From positions 1 through 51,019 of the forward strand of contig MU858286.1 of NCBI GenBank assembly GCA_033297075.1: a stretch of DNA of 51,019 nt, read 5' to 3'. A model generated the notes under the pieces. That model had not been told where the DNA came from and made no database searches. It saw nothing but the letters and a program-made list of their open reading frames with translations. Made by a program: the position numbers and the translations under genes. This DNA is from Rhypophila decipiens (lineage: Eukaryota > Ascomycota > Sordariomycetes > Sordariales > Naviculisporaceae). Numbering within the stretch: the stretch's first letter is position 1; every line of letters starts with the position of its first letter. Positions 30,739-42,191 of this stretch are shown here, piece after piece.

Positions 30739-31905
30739 TCAATGAGCCAAACTGTTCAATATCTCCTCCACGCCAGTGAACTTGAATTCTGCCAAGGTTT
30801 CCTGCCACAACTTCTCAGATATCTGTTTTCCTTCCGGTCGGTAGATAATCGGTGCCAGGCTGTAAGGGAACCAGATGTGTTAGATCTCATTATGTATTGC
30901 TCTCGGAACTGGGCAATGAAGCAAGTGTCAAGGACGGAGCAGGACTCACGGAACAACAGTTTGGAAACTCAGAAACTGCCCATGGGTCTCCTCTCCATGA
31001 TTAACGGCCGCATCGGTGATAATCCTGGCCCCTACTGGCGGAGAGTTTGCTATGCCTCTCATGACGACTGCGGCAACAACTCCAACAAGAGTCCCCCGGC
31101 GGTCACGATTGAAGTCGGTTCCATAGAGTGAACCAGGGGAGACGGAGTTGATAACAACCAAACTGGAGGGTACAACCTCTGCGATCTTGGCGACGAAGAA
31201 CTGCTGGAGCAGCTTGGAGACCATCATCCTGTCTGCCATATCCACCTTTGTGTTCTTATCGTCCAGAGCGGCGAGGATTGAGGCAGGTGGTGGGTTGCTT
31301 GTCGCTTCCTTGAACTTGGTAACACCGGCCAGCTCTGACGAGACGATTGTGAGCCGACCAGGGGCCGAAGTTGCTAATTGGGACTTCTTAAAAACGGGGA
31401 GAAGGAGCATTGCGAGAAGGGCTGTCGAGAGATAGTTGACCTGGATTACTTCATCGTGGCCTGTATGCTCGTTGAAAGAACGGGTGATGGGCCCAATACC
31501 GACGTTCAGAACGACAATATCAAGACGGGCAAGTTCATTCAGGGCTCGGGTAGCAAACGAGCGGACGGAGTCGTAATCAGTATGGTCCAGTTTCCAGACC
31601 TCAATCGTTTTGTCGCCGTCATTCCAGTTGCGGCCTTGAGAGAGATCTTGCTTGGCTGCATTGCCCTTGTCCAGGTTTCGAACAGCAAGAATGAGTTTGC
31701 TGATGCCGAGGTCCAGGAGCTGGCGACTGTTCTCGAGGCCAACACCGGTGTTGGATCCCGTTACAATAGCTGTTTTCCCTCTGAGGTTGGCACCTGGCCC
31801 TGTCACGACTTGGGGCTTGGCGGTGATCTGCTGCCGTAGAAAGCGAGGAATACTGGCCTGCTTTTCAGGTGTTAGGTCAAACTTTGTTTGGTCAAAAGTC
31901 GCCAT
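30739..31905 (-). CDS. Short-chain dehydrogenase/reductase with altered active site, 358 aa
   Basis: Predicted as join(31905..30950, 30859..30739): donor GTGAGT at 30949, acceptor CTTACAG, giving TVVPLAPIIY across the junction. The Rossmann nucleotide-binding motif TGSNTGVG is at residues 49-56, NVGIG (for NNAG/NAG) at 134-138, and the catalytic-type Ser in IVSSELAG near 189-190. The YxxxK motif reads MMVSK at 227-231, so the proton-relay Tyr is Met while Lys231 is kept. Family members use NAD(P)H to reduce ketones or oxidise alcohols; loss of Tyr suggests reduced, changed or absent activity. It lies convergent to the cupin pseudogene and near two FAD oxidases, so a role in a metabolite pathway is plausible but inferred. 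Confidence 0.85.
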
Positions 31906-32661
31906 ATCGGAATCGCAAAGCCAATCTGGTGGTGTAGGAAGTTAATGATTGAGAAATCGTCCAAGAAGGAGGATTGAGTAAAGGCGGGAGGTTTCCTTCT
32001 TTTTCCTCCTCCACCTATCAAAAGACCTCTCTGGCTCCACCAAATCTCGGTGCTTACTCACTGGATACATTAGAACGCCTTAGTTTCCAGCCAGTTCCCT
32101 TGCACCGTAAGGGGAGCCCATTCGCACAGAGCGGGTGGTTGGCTATGTCTCGTACCACTCATGTTGATTTTGTGCGACGTTGCGTAGGTATTTAAGAGGA
32201 CCAACGAAATTACAGCATATTACATATGCACCTCGGGCACCTCCAGGGTGTGGAACACGGCACGATACCAGCTACCAACCGGTCAATATACGTCTGATCA
32301 GACATTACCAACATGGCGTTACAGTGAGCCTTTTGTGGTTGAAACAGTGGCATATTCGGAGCGATGTCGATGCTAGTTAGTTATGTGACGGATGTGTTCC
32401 ATTCACACCCCTCCTCTAGCTCTTAGCTTGCTGGCGGTGCTCGTTGAACCTACCAACAAAACCAGCAATGCTTTTTCATGCTGGCCTCCGTTCCAGTCAG
32501 GGGCATATACGAAACGGAGAGTAGCTAAACAAACGGAGAGAAACCGATGGCGTAGCTCGTGTATATGACCACGACGACAACAAATCATGATGAACTTCAG
32601 TGGGCCGTCAAGCTGTGTCATTGTTTAGTCACGTATTCAACTCCACTTTTATTCTCCAATA
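31906..32661. other. Divergent intergenic region
   Basis: 756 bp between the leftward SDR gene and the rightward FAD oxidase, likely a bidirectional promoter for both. No gene seen. Confidence 0.5.
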
Positions 32662-34309
32662 ATGATTTCTCAGCTCGTACCAATCATCATACTTCTTGCC
32701 AGAGCTCAATGGGTTTGGGGGATTGCCATCGACACCGCCTCCAGCTCGCCGACGATCCTATCACGAGGAGCGATCGGCGTCAATGATTTTGTCTCTCTCC
32801 TCAGTGAACTGGGATTGAACAGCAGCATATCATCCACACTCAACCAACAATATCAAGATGTCCTATCGGGACCTTCATCCGAAACGCCTTTTTCCGTTGC
32901 CGAAATCGGTTGCCTGACTGCTCAGTTAGTGTTAGGAGAAGACCAAGTTGACAGAGAGCCCGTGAACCAGACTGTCATCGATGCCAATTGGTCTCAGACC
33001 TGCCGATTGAGACCGCACTGCATCATACAACCACACAATGTCACCGATGTTTCTGTCTCCATTAGAATCATCTCCTCGGTCGGTGCCAAGTTTACGGTCC
33101 GCAGCGGAGGACATTCACCCAATCCTGGAGCGTCAAGCATCGGGGAAGATGGACTCCTTATCGATCTTTCAAGACTCAAAACAGTTACTCTCTCCCCCGA
33201 CCGCTGTTATGCGCGGATCGGCCCGGGTCTTCGTTGGAACGATGTCTACGCTGCGCTTGACGAGGAAGGTACCGTGGTTGTCGGTGGACGAGTTCCCACG
33301 GTTGGCGTTGGTGGATTAATTCTAGGTGGCGGATACTTCTTTGCTTCCAACGAAGTAGGCCTAGCCTGCGACAACGTCAAAAATTTCGAGATTGTCCTTT
33401 CCCAATGGAGACATCGTCAATGCGAACGCAGGTACTCACTCAGACCTCTTCTGGGCACTCAAAGGAGGTGGGCCCAACTTTGGAATCGTTACGGGCTACG
33501 ACTTGTACACTGTTCCTGACGTCTACCATGTCTGGGTCGAGCTCCTGATATTTCACCCCGATCAAGCGACAGATGTCTTGGATGCGTTGGCCGAATGGCA
33601 AGATGATGGAGCAATCAACGACATCAAGTCTCATACAGGACTCGAGATCGGGCTAGATGTCGTCAGTCTAGGACTCTTTTATACTGCTCCTCATAGAACT
33701 TCGAGACCCGCTGCATTTTCTCCTTTCTCCAAGCTTACGCCTCTGCAAGTTGCCTTGCCGCCCACCAACATGACTTTCGCCGTTTTGTCTCAACTGCTAG
33801 AGGTGGAATTTCCGGTAAGTGATGGGAGATACGACTACCGCGGTGCTAGCAGTCTTCCTGACGCGAACCTCACCAAGAAAGTTTACAGATTCTGGCGTCA
33901 GGAGGCTCTGGCCGCCCGGGAAGCCACCGGGGTAACCCAAAGCTTTGTGATTCAGCATGTAACCGAAAACTTGGTCAAGATGGGTAGCCAAAGAGGAGGC
34001 AATCCACTCAATTTGCAAAGAGCAGCGCAGCAATGGTGGACAACACTGGTGAGATGGGATAATGCAGCTGATGATCAAACTGCTCGGGCTGTCTCCATCG
34101 CGACCAGTCAAAAATGGAAGGAACTTGGAGAGCAGAAGGGTTTGTATGTGCCATTTCTGTACATGAACGATGCCTCAAGGGACCAGGATCCTCTGACTTC
34201 ATACGGTGCCGTCAGTGTCGAGAGCTTGAGGCAGCTAGCTGCCAAGTACGATCCAGGACAAGTCTTTCAGCGGCAACAGAATGGCGGTTTCTTATTGGGA
34301 AATGTTTGA
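32662..34309 (+). pseudogene. BBE-like FAD-linked oxidase 1, one-base frameshift
   Basis: ATG at 32662 with a signal peptide (QLVPIIILLARAQWVWG). FAD_binding_4 and BBE domains are clear. VRSGGHSPNPGASS supplies the His, and VGLACDNVKNFEIVL supplies the Cys, of bicovalent flavin attachment. VGGRVPTVGVGGLILGGG is conserved, and the end is YDPGQVFQRQQNGGF. No intron is needed. At 33400-33404 (TCCCAA) the frame shifts: NFEIVLS continues as NGDIVNANAGTHSDLFWALK only if one C is removed. The total length of 1648 bp fits one extra base. It is either a recent inactivation or a homopolymer error. With the base removed the protein would be ~548 aa, normal for secreted oxidases of this family, which oxidise carbohydrates, alkaloids or phenolic metabolites. 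Confidence 0.85.
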
Positions 34310-34678
34310 GGTCACTCGCCTTTTGACTACGGAGCAGGGGTTTAAGAGCTTGATACTCTTTTGTTATTTTAAAAATTGAAACTCTGTTCTCAGTGCTAGC
34401 ACCACACGTATTCTTGCTCCTTTCTATACTTCGGCCTGAAAAAATCTGGATTCCAGACATTGACCAAGTATATGACTACCTTTACCTACTGTGCTAATTC
34501 AAGATGTATGAAGGAACTTGACAAACGTAAGGCATTGACATTAAAATATTGCATAACTGTTTCCTTGACGTGAGTCTATACCGAGAGTTCTTTGCCAGGC
34601 GCTACTCTACCCACTATCACGTATTGGTTGAGCCATGGTCTTGACATCTGCGTTATCCGTTCAACTGCATTTACCGAC
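34310..34678. other. Intergenic between convergent genes
   Basis: 369 bp of AT-rich sequence between the convergent FAD oxidase and SAT4-like genes, presumably both 3' UTRs. Confidence 0.5.
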
Positions 34679-36068
34679 TCACATGGCGCCATTGGGGCCT
34701 GAGACAATAATCTCCTTCTTGACATGAATCTTTCCCAACCCCACTTCCTCATCGCTACCTGTATTAGTGGATTGGAACCAACAATCATAACGCCGCCCAG
34801 ACGAATGATTGGTTCCAGGGACCGCAAAAGCGACTGTCGACGGCTGTTGCTTAGAAGGGCCAGACAGTTGACCAAGTTCGATATCTGAGCTGGCATTAAC
34901 AGTGAAATTGGAATTTTTGGTACTCTCGTCGTCGGTTTGGAAGGGATCCCGTACGTTTTGCTGTTTTCCTGGACCGTCCAGTTTGAAATGACCGTTGTTT
35001 GCCCTCGAGCCTTTACTGCATCCGCCGCCGCCAAAGTAGGAGGATGATCCCTTGAACCTGCTTCCGTACGAAGTGCTTCCAGAAGTCCCCTTTCTGGATC
35101 TCAGGGTACCGCGTCGCAGGACCCAATGTTCCCAGAGAGGATGCAACGCAGGGACAGACCCGAAGACAATGATCAACATTGCCTCGGTCCCGAACCAGAT
35201 GAAGACGTAAAATACGGTCCAAGTTGGATCTGTGCCGTCAATGACACTTGTTAGGACCGTTTTCACGATGCCGGTCCCACCTGTGACCATTGTCAGTCCC
35301 AAGGCAAAAGTCAGATATAGCTTCTTGCGAATCGGCAGGTTGAGCTGCCAGACAATGGCCATGGGAAGGACAGAGAAGAAGAAATCGGCGAACACCTGCC
35401 AGGCCGAGCTGAAGAGATTGAAGGCGTCTCTCTTGTCCTCATCAATGCACTTGCCGTTGGCGGTGGCCGCCACCAGGCGCGCAAAGTCCCAGAGTTGACT
35501 TGGATCTCCACATCGAAACATGACCACACACATGTCGACGATGACCGTGGCGATCGTCATTCCCATGATAAATAGCACACTCCATCTCTGCCAGCGAGAC
35601 GTATTCCCAACAATCTTGAGAATGGTGATTCCGATGGCGATCTTTCCCAGTCCTGTGCACAGAATGCCGATGAAGAGAGTTATGACCAAAAGCTTGGTCT
35701 GTTCCTCTTGCTGGGGAAGGGTGAGATAAAAGAAATGTCGAGTGCCTCCAGTTTGGCCTATAATTTGGACTATTTGAAATGAGAAACACGTATGTCAGCA
35801 GACTGATGACGGATATGAATTTGAGCCATTGCTGATGAAAGCTCTCGAAACTTACTAACAATTCCATCTGCCAAGAAGCACAGCTGATCCCGAATGGTCA
35901 TTTGCACGTCAGCAACGGATCTTTGAGATGGAGCAATGGTCCCCTTGAGGTCCTTCCCACACAGGGTATCAGGGTAGGTATGCGATGTTTTCTCGCAGCT
36001 CATGTATACCTGGTAATGGTAATATATTCGACACCCATCAAGGTCTCAATTTTTGTGATAGACTTACT
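34679..36068 (-). CDS. SAT4/rhodopsin-domain integral membrane protein (5' end unclear)
   Basis: Supported exons on the minus strand are 35769..34679 and 36009..35856 (GTAAGT donor at 35855, phase 1, giving DGIVIQIIGQ), with a likely further exon ending at 36068 (phase 0, STGTFRK-VYMSCEK). The C-terminal exon matches the fungal rhodopsin/SAT4 family (PF20684): GLGKIAIGITILKIVG, FRCGDPSQLWDF, GKCIDEDKRDAFNLFSSAWQ, LPMAIVWQLNLPIRKKLYLT and PTWTVFYVFIWFGTEAMLI, then a long Ser/Gly-rich cytoplasmic tail. The first helices expected of a seven-helix protein were not found, so the gene is 5'-incomplete in my model or truncated. Roles of the family are poorly known; some are PTH11-like receptors and others occur in metabolite clusters. 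Its place between two FAD oxidases is noted. Confidence 0.7.
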
Positions 36069-36724
36069 TTTCGAAACGTGCCTGTGGACTGTGAATACCA
36101 AACCCTATCATTACACACTGAGCTGGGCCGCTATCCTAGTTCTGCCTCTGTTTGAAACATCAATGCCATAACAAATTTGAGCCCTATCTAGAATAATGAA
36201 TTACAGCAGTGGCCCAGGAGGCATTGTGCCCCCCGACTTTGAAAACGGTGGTCCGTTTCATGGGTTCCTGCGAGACGTAATTACTCAGCAACTTCTCAAT
36301 GTAACCCCTTACGTGTCGTTGGTCCGCCGTGACAACCGGATGATAACGGCTGTTGGCGCCAACACACTGCCAGGACATGGGTGCAAAATCAACTTTCCCG
36401 CATAATTATTGAGTTGTTTCCTGCACAGCTTGCGGCGGTGTGCTATCGACGTGATCTGAATGGTTCTCCAACACAGCAATCTTCAGCTCCACCTTCCCGA
36501 CTACCTACCCAGCTGCTGCCAACAGGCGGCCAGGCGTCTTGTCTTTCTATATAATCGTGTTAATCACATTTTCTGGGAGGTTTGTTTCCCCCTTGATTAG
36601 ACTCACGCCGCTAGGACCTCCAACAGACCGTTTCAAGCAGTCTACTTCCTCAACAACAAGCCACCTACAGCATTGTTCACACCGACCAACCGAGATTGTG
36701 TCATCACATACCGTACCACCCAAG
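36069..36724. other. Divergent intergenic region
   Basis: 656 bp containing the unresolved 5' end of the SAT4-like gene and the promoter of FAD oxidase 2. The short plus-strand frame at 36196-36405 has no recognisable feature. Confidence 0.45.
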
Positions 36725-38281
36725 ATGATGATTTCCACGTTCAAGGCATTAATTCCCTTCCTAACGTTGATCACAGCATGTGAGGCCTTGTCATCCAATG
36801 CCAAGCATGTTTGTGATGAACTGGTACGCGGTCTCGGCCCGTCAACGGTGGTACTCCCTTCCGACCCTCGATACGCCAACATCAGCACAGAGAACTGGTC
36901 CCAAACGACGTGGAAACGGCCGGCATGTATTGCCGTACCATCAAAGGCACTCCAAGTCCAACAAGTGGTCAAGACACTGGTAAAGAAGAATGTCCCTTTT
37001 GCTATCCGCTCGGGGGGTCATTCCCCAAACCCATTGGATGCCAGCATTGACGGCACCGGTGTGTTGATCTCGACTGGATATCTCAACGTGGTTACATTTG
37101 ATCCTGTAACAAAACTGGCATCCTTGGGGCCAGGTGCCAGGTGGAAGGAGGTCTACTCCGTGCTTGACAAGCACCGAGTTACCGTGGTTGGTGGCCGTGT
37201 TCTTGACGTTGGTGTGGGTGGTCTACTGCTCGGCGGAGGACTCTCGTACCTGACCGATCTGTACGGCATGGCCTGTGACAACATTGTGAGCTACCAAGTT
37301 GTCTTGGCCAATGGCGACCTTGTGCACGCTACAGAACGAAGCCATAGAGACCTCTTCTGGGCTCTCAAGGGGGGTGCAAATAACTTTGGTAAATATCCTC
37401 AAGTCTATCCTGCTCACCTGTTGCTCGTTTGCTGAAAATGTGTCTCTGACAGAATCTTTTCAGGAGTTGTCACCGAGTTCAAACTGAAGACCTATCCAAT
37501 CTATTTGGTATGGGGAAGTGTTCGCGTGTTTGCCGCCACCCAGACACAAGCGGTTCTCCAAGCTGTCCAGGCCTACCAGTCCCAACCAAATAAGGATCTG
37601 TACGCAAACATGGTTCTGAATGTCGTGCCGACAAACTACACTGTTATTCTTACCATGGTCTATCTGAAACCGGTAGAGAAGCCGTCTGCGTTTAGGTTTT
37701 TCTATCACCTCACCCCGCTCTCCGAATACTCTAGCATCATGCCACTGTCGACGTTGATGTCACTCTTTCCTGCCGCGACTCTGCCGCGCTGGACATGGTG
37801 GACACTCTCATTCAAACCCAGTGGCACCCTCTACACACAGATGAGCAATCTGCTTGCGACTTCGCCAGAGGTGAAAACAATCCAACACCTAACGGCTGGG
37901 ACAATGGTCGGCACTGTGCAACCCATCAATCAGAACGTCGCTCTCGCAGGGCGGAGGGCGAACTCAGTTGGAGGTAACGTTCTGGGGCTTGAGGCGGTCA
38001 ATCAGACCTGGATCTCACTTAATGCAGGATGGTGGGATCAAAAGGACGACAAAAAGGTTCATGCAGCCGTGTTCGTGCTCGGCAGGAAGATTCAACGTCT
38101 CGTGCAACCTTGGGCGCAGATTGACTACATTTTCATGAATGACGCCAACGCGGATCAGGGTGTGATAGGAAGCTATGGCAGGGTGAATGTGCTGAGATTA
38201 AAACTGGTCAAGTGGGCATACGATCCGCTGGGCGCTTTTTCCAGGCTTGTCAAGGGAGGTCAAAAGGTACCTGCCCTTTGA
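36725..38281 (+). CDS. BBE-like FAD-linked oxidase 2, 493 aa
   Basis: Predicted as join(36725..37388, 37464..38281): donor GTAAAT, acceptor TTTTCAG, phase 1, giving NNFGVVTEFKLK across the junction. A signal peptide (STFKALIPFLTLITACEA) starts the protein. Flavin attachment residues are His in IRSGGHSPNP and Cys in GMACDNIVSY. VGGRVLDVGVGGLLLGGGLS and HRDLFWALKGGANNFG are typical of the FAD_binding_4 domain, and the C-terminal BBE segment is AQIDYIFMNDANADQG. It is a paralogue of the oxidase at 32662, with a different exon structure and clear divergence. It appears intact and probably oxidises a small phenolic or polyketide-derived substrate with O2, an inference from neighbours. Confidence 0.9.
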
Positions 38282-38798
38282 TGACTTGACCAACATGGGT
38301 TTATTTCCGAGGCGCAGTTCTCGGAATGCTACGGCCGGATGCAATGACAATATCTGTTGGTCTTGACTAGCAGAACTGCTGCTGTTTCAGGAGCAGACAG
38401 GCTTGGCTCCCATCCTTTGGGTCCTGGGTCCGGGGTAGGTAGGGATCAGCACAGCGCCGTATCATACATCGGTCTAGATATTATATTAGTGCAGTTGGTC
38501 ATCTACAGGCGTCATCAAGATAGGGTTCTGTATTCACGGGCCGTGTCAAGAATGTCCAGGCAACATTGAGCTTAAGAACATGGGTCTCTTAATTTACTAT
38601 CTCGGGGCGATCTGAACCATTCTATACACTCACGCCCTATTTTTCTTTTAAACCCACACCTCCGGCACCCCCGGGACGATCCAGGCCCAACTACACCTTT
38701 TCTATAAGATAACAGCCAGCGTTCAAGCTTCCATGCATAAGGCTGTTAGACCCGTTGTGCATCAGATACAATTGGCGAAGAGGAAGGTGGTATTGACG
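38282..38798. other. Intergenic between convergent genes
   Basis: 517 bp between the convergent FAD oxidase 2 and prenyltransferase genes. No gene seen. Confidence 0.5.
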
Positions 38799-40057
38799 CT
38801 AGGTAGCGGCACGGCCCGTGAGCCACTCGAGGGTAAAACCACCAACAATCGCAAGGCCGGTCATCCAGAAACCCTTCGAGAACCATTTCCAGCAATTTGC
38901 CGGATCCGTCAAGTCCACCTTGACGACCATGGCTCCAACGGAGAGCCCACATCCCGTGCCAACAGTGAAAAGGTAATATGCCGGCCCTAGCTGGCTACAG
39001 TGCCCGCATGTTACCAGGGCCAACAGCATGACGAGGTACATAATTACTAAGAAAATCCGGGCCTTGGTTGTGTCGATGGGAGGAGCCGTGGTAGCACGGG
39101 ACTTTTGGTTGTTCCCGGATAATAAAACGGCCGTGCTTTTGACGCCAACATGCACATCATCGGCCAGGTCTTGGTGGGCATAGATGGTATCGAATATGAC
39201 CACCCAGGCGATACTTGCGATCAAAAGAGCCAGTGTACTTGGATCAGTCCACGGATCTTTGATCAAGACCTTGGAGATGGCTTGTTCAGGGCTGACTCTG
39301 AGGGAAGCAACAAGTGCCGAGTTAGTAGCTGCTGATCTAAGCATCATACCCCAGCTGAGGCAGAACCCAAGGACAAACTGCGCAAAGTGGGTTTGACGCT
39401 TTGCGAGGGGGTAATAAAGAGTCCCAACAATCGTAGGAAGAGTTGATATACAGACAGCGACCCATTTCAGGCCCCGAGAGAGAGGTACGAGAAAGGTTGC
39501 TGCACAGACAGCCTGGCTGCAAGCGAACAAAAGCGCCCCCATGCGGGTGATGGCTCCTCGAGGGATCGGTCTGGTCTTGGTTCGCGCGATTTGAACATCG
39601 ATTTGGCGTCCAAAAGGTTGTTCCAGGCATGTGCCGCGTTGTTGCAGAAGAAGGAACCTCCTAGGACGTGCAGGCTCACGATGGCCATAGCCTTGATGGA
39701 CGGCCAGCCAAGACTAATGGAAGCGGTGGCGATCGCATGAAGGACCCCGAATAAATGAGGAAAGTGGATGAGGAAGACGCCTGCTGGCGGCGAGAGGCGG
39801 GAAAGCTGAATGTTGGGCACCCAGGATGGCGGCAGCCTATCGGCCCAACTTCCAGTGTGATATCCTCCATACTGGTGTGATAGATGTGAGGTTGGACTCG
39901 GGTCAGGATTATCGTGCTTCTCGTTTACAGCGACTGCCCAATGCTCGAGACTGGGATTGAGTGATTCAGGTGTAAGCCGCTGCACAAGAACAGAGTTTCG
40001 TAGTGTTCCGTGTCTGAGATCAGAGAAAGCCATGCCTGGTGTGGAGGCTTCGTTCAT
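38799..40057 (-). pseudogene. UbiA-type aromatic prenyltransferase, one-base frameshift
   Basis: Reads from ATG at 40057 (MNEASTPGMAF). The UbiA family transfers isoprenyl chains to aromatic acceptors in membranes. The first Asp-rich motif is AHAWNNLLDAKID followed by VQIARTKTRPIPRGAITRMG. The second is DTIYAHQDLADDVHVGVKS. Several hydrophobic helices follow. The two parts of motif one are in different frames: at 39602-39604 (AAA on the coding strand) one base is missing, and AAAA would restore DAKIDVQIARTKTRP. The total of 1259 bp fits one lost base. The product would be ~418 aa with a ~100-residue soluble N-terminus. Fungal relatives act in meroterpenoid synthesis. The motifs fit an aromatic prenyltransferase better than a UbiA terpene cyclase. 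Inactivation versus sequence error is open. Confidence 0.85.
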
Positions 40058-42191
40058 ATTCGCTCTGTTAGTGCCGTGATAGTATGTTTGTGATACTGAA
40101 TGGTCTGAAAATATGAGCAACAAAAACGGCTTCTCAATTGTCGACAAGGTGAACCTTATCTGCTCGGGGACTCAAGGGGCTTTTATCTTCATTTTATATG
40201 CATAACAAGTCTTTAACTCGTCTGGAACCAGCTGATCATCAAGCACTGCTGTTTGTGTTTCTTCAGAATCGATGCCGGATTGCTCAAACCAACAGCACGC
40301 GCACCTTTTACCAGATATGGCTTTGAAATACTACATAGCTAACACAGTGCCAGATAAAGATCGGTCGCGGAAATCTGCAAGGGTGAAGGAAGACTACTAA
40401 GCCGCCAAGCCCTTCAAACAGTCTCCAACCAACGACAAGCACCGCCCTCAAAAAAGAAAAAGTCTGTTCTATTTTACGACCTGTCCACATGATATCTCTT
40501 CCGTTACTGTTGCCAGGGACCTGCGTCCGATCTTTGAGTTCCGAGCTACAATGACTAGATGCCCCGCATGGAGCATGCCAGGTTTGGTGGCCGTCCTACT
40601 CCAGGTTGGTCTCATTCATTCTTAGGCTCTGTGTGGACGCCTCTGCGCGCGATATTCAAGCTGAGACTGGATGTTCGGCAAATTATGGAAGACGGCAAAG
40701 TCCCAACGAGCCGCCTCACTATAGAGAGTTCCCTTGCCCTAAGATATCCATCTTTTAAGATCAAAATTGGGAGCAGCAGGCTCCTCCCAGACCCGATCAT
40801 TGCGAATGCGGACCTCAAATTAGCTTACTCAGTGTTGATATAAATACCTAGGGTAATTAAACTTAGCGACGGGTGACATCAGAGCCGGCAAAAAACCGGG
40901 GTGTTAAGCCTAACTATCTTAAGCAAAGACAAGGTTCGGTATTTCAAGTGATCATATCACTCAAAGTGGTTCAAATTAACGAGCCTGCAGACTGACTTTG
41001 AGTTTGTTGACTTGAATCTCTTATACAACCCTAACCCCGAGACCAACTAATAAAATTGAGAAAGGCTAGCAACGCTTGATTTAAAACTATCGTTCTTGAG
41101 CTATATGATAAAGCTCAACTTCACCACATTGTCAATGATATGTAGTTAGGCTGTGAAGCCTATCAGCCAGAAGTATGAAAAGGGGTAAAATGCATGTGGT
41201 AATGAGAGTGTTTGGGGAAAAGAGCTAAAAGAGCAGTGGCGCCGGGACAAAGTAAAGCGTGTAAAAGGAGGGGGGGCGGCAAATATGGCCAACATTGACA
41301 CCGGAGTTCAACCAGTGCAGTTTCTTTGCAAGTAAAAATTCATGGGGTCAATTCAAATCGGAGTTCGAACTTGGATTGTCTGACTTATTTCTGCTGTTAA
41401 TCAACGTGCTGCTCTCGAGCGCGATAATTGGGTTATCGAGCGTTCTTAACTATTCCGATGTTGAAAATCCTGCTTTCTATACCCAGCCAGCTTTTGGTCC
41501 AGTGCTGAGAGTCTCGGTGATCGTGGAATTCGCCGCGTTTGTTCCAACATGACCAAGACCAATTGTGGAGTTTGACGGCTGCTCACACTAAGAAGTGTTT
41601 GTTTGTTGTAATGAGAAACGGAAAGAAGCGTGGGCTTTGCTAAATCTGTCAGAATATTCCGTGTCATTCGGAAGGGATTGGTTATCAGAAGGAACTCTCT
41701 GGAAATGACTGGAAATATTGGTAATAATCTTTGTCACCGGTTTCGTCATATTTGCCACCAGTATTGCCACTATGTATAGTTCTAAGAGAACCTCTCTAGC
41801 GAAGCCAGAGAGGAGAAAAGGAGAAAAATCACAATCAATCAATTTTGACAAGAAGTGTGATATTCCGACAAAATCAGCCAAGGAAACTCGGATCTTAATT
41901 TATAAGAGAAAAGTAAGCTACCAGTGCAGAATGCTGTTTTTCGCAATCTGATGAGTCCGGAACAGGACAAAGGATGTCGTCTCCACAAATTTCCCACACT
42001 TGTTTGTCAGTTCGGGATGTTATTGGCCCAAGGCGTGAAGCCACGCACGCGATGTGCCGAGCGAACTAAAATATTTAGCTTTTGAGCTAGCTGAGTCCTG
42101 ACAGCTCCCCTCTCCCGTCTTTCAACCGAACCTCCTCAACAACTCAATCTCAACCGCATTCACAACCAACTATCGTCAGAAATCCGTCAAC
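40058..42191. other. 2.1-kb gene-poor, AT-rich region
   Basis: No convincing gene. Short frames (40559-40843, 41295-41552, 41718-41951) lack domains and have unusual composition. The last ~90 bp are CT-rich and look like the leader of the RNase H gene. The left part includes the prenyltransferase promoter. Confidence 0.45.

Noticed and set aside
34679..36068. CFEM-domain receptor
   Set aside because: The upstream exon has only two cysteines and no CFEM spacing; the helices match the SAT4/rhodopsin family without CFEM.
4909..36068. Genes right of the captain as Starship cargo
   Set aside because: The captain reads away from them, is incomplete, and no matching right boundary or target-site duplication was found.
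38799..40057. UbiA-type terpene cyclase
   Set aside because: Both Asp-rich motifs fit aromatic prenyltransferases (NxxxDxxxD and YAxQDxxDD) more closely than the cyclase subgroup.
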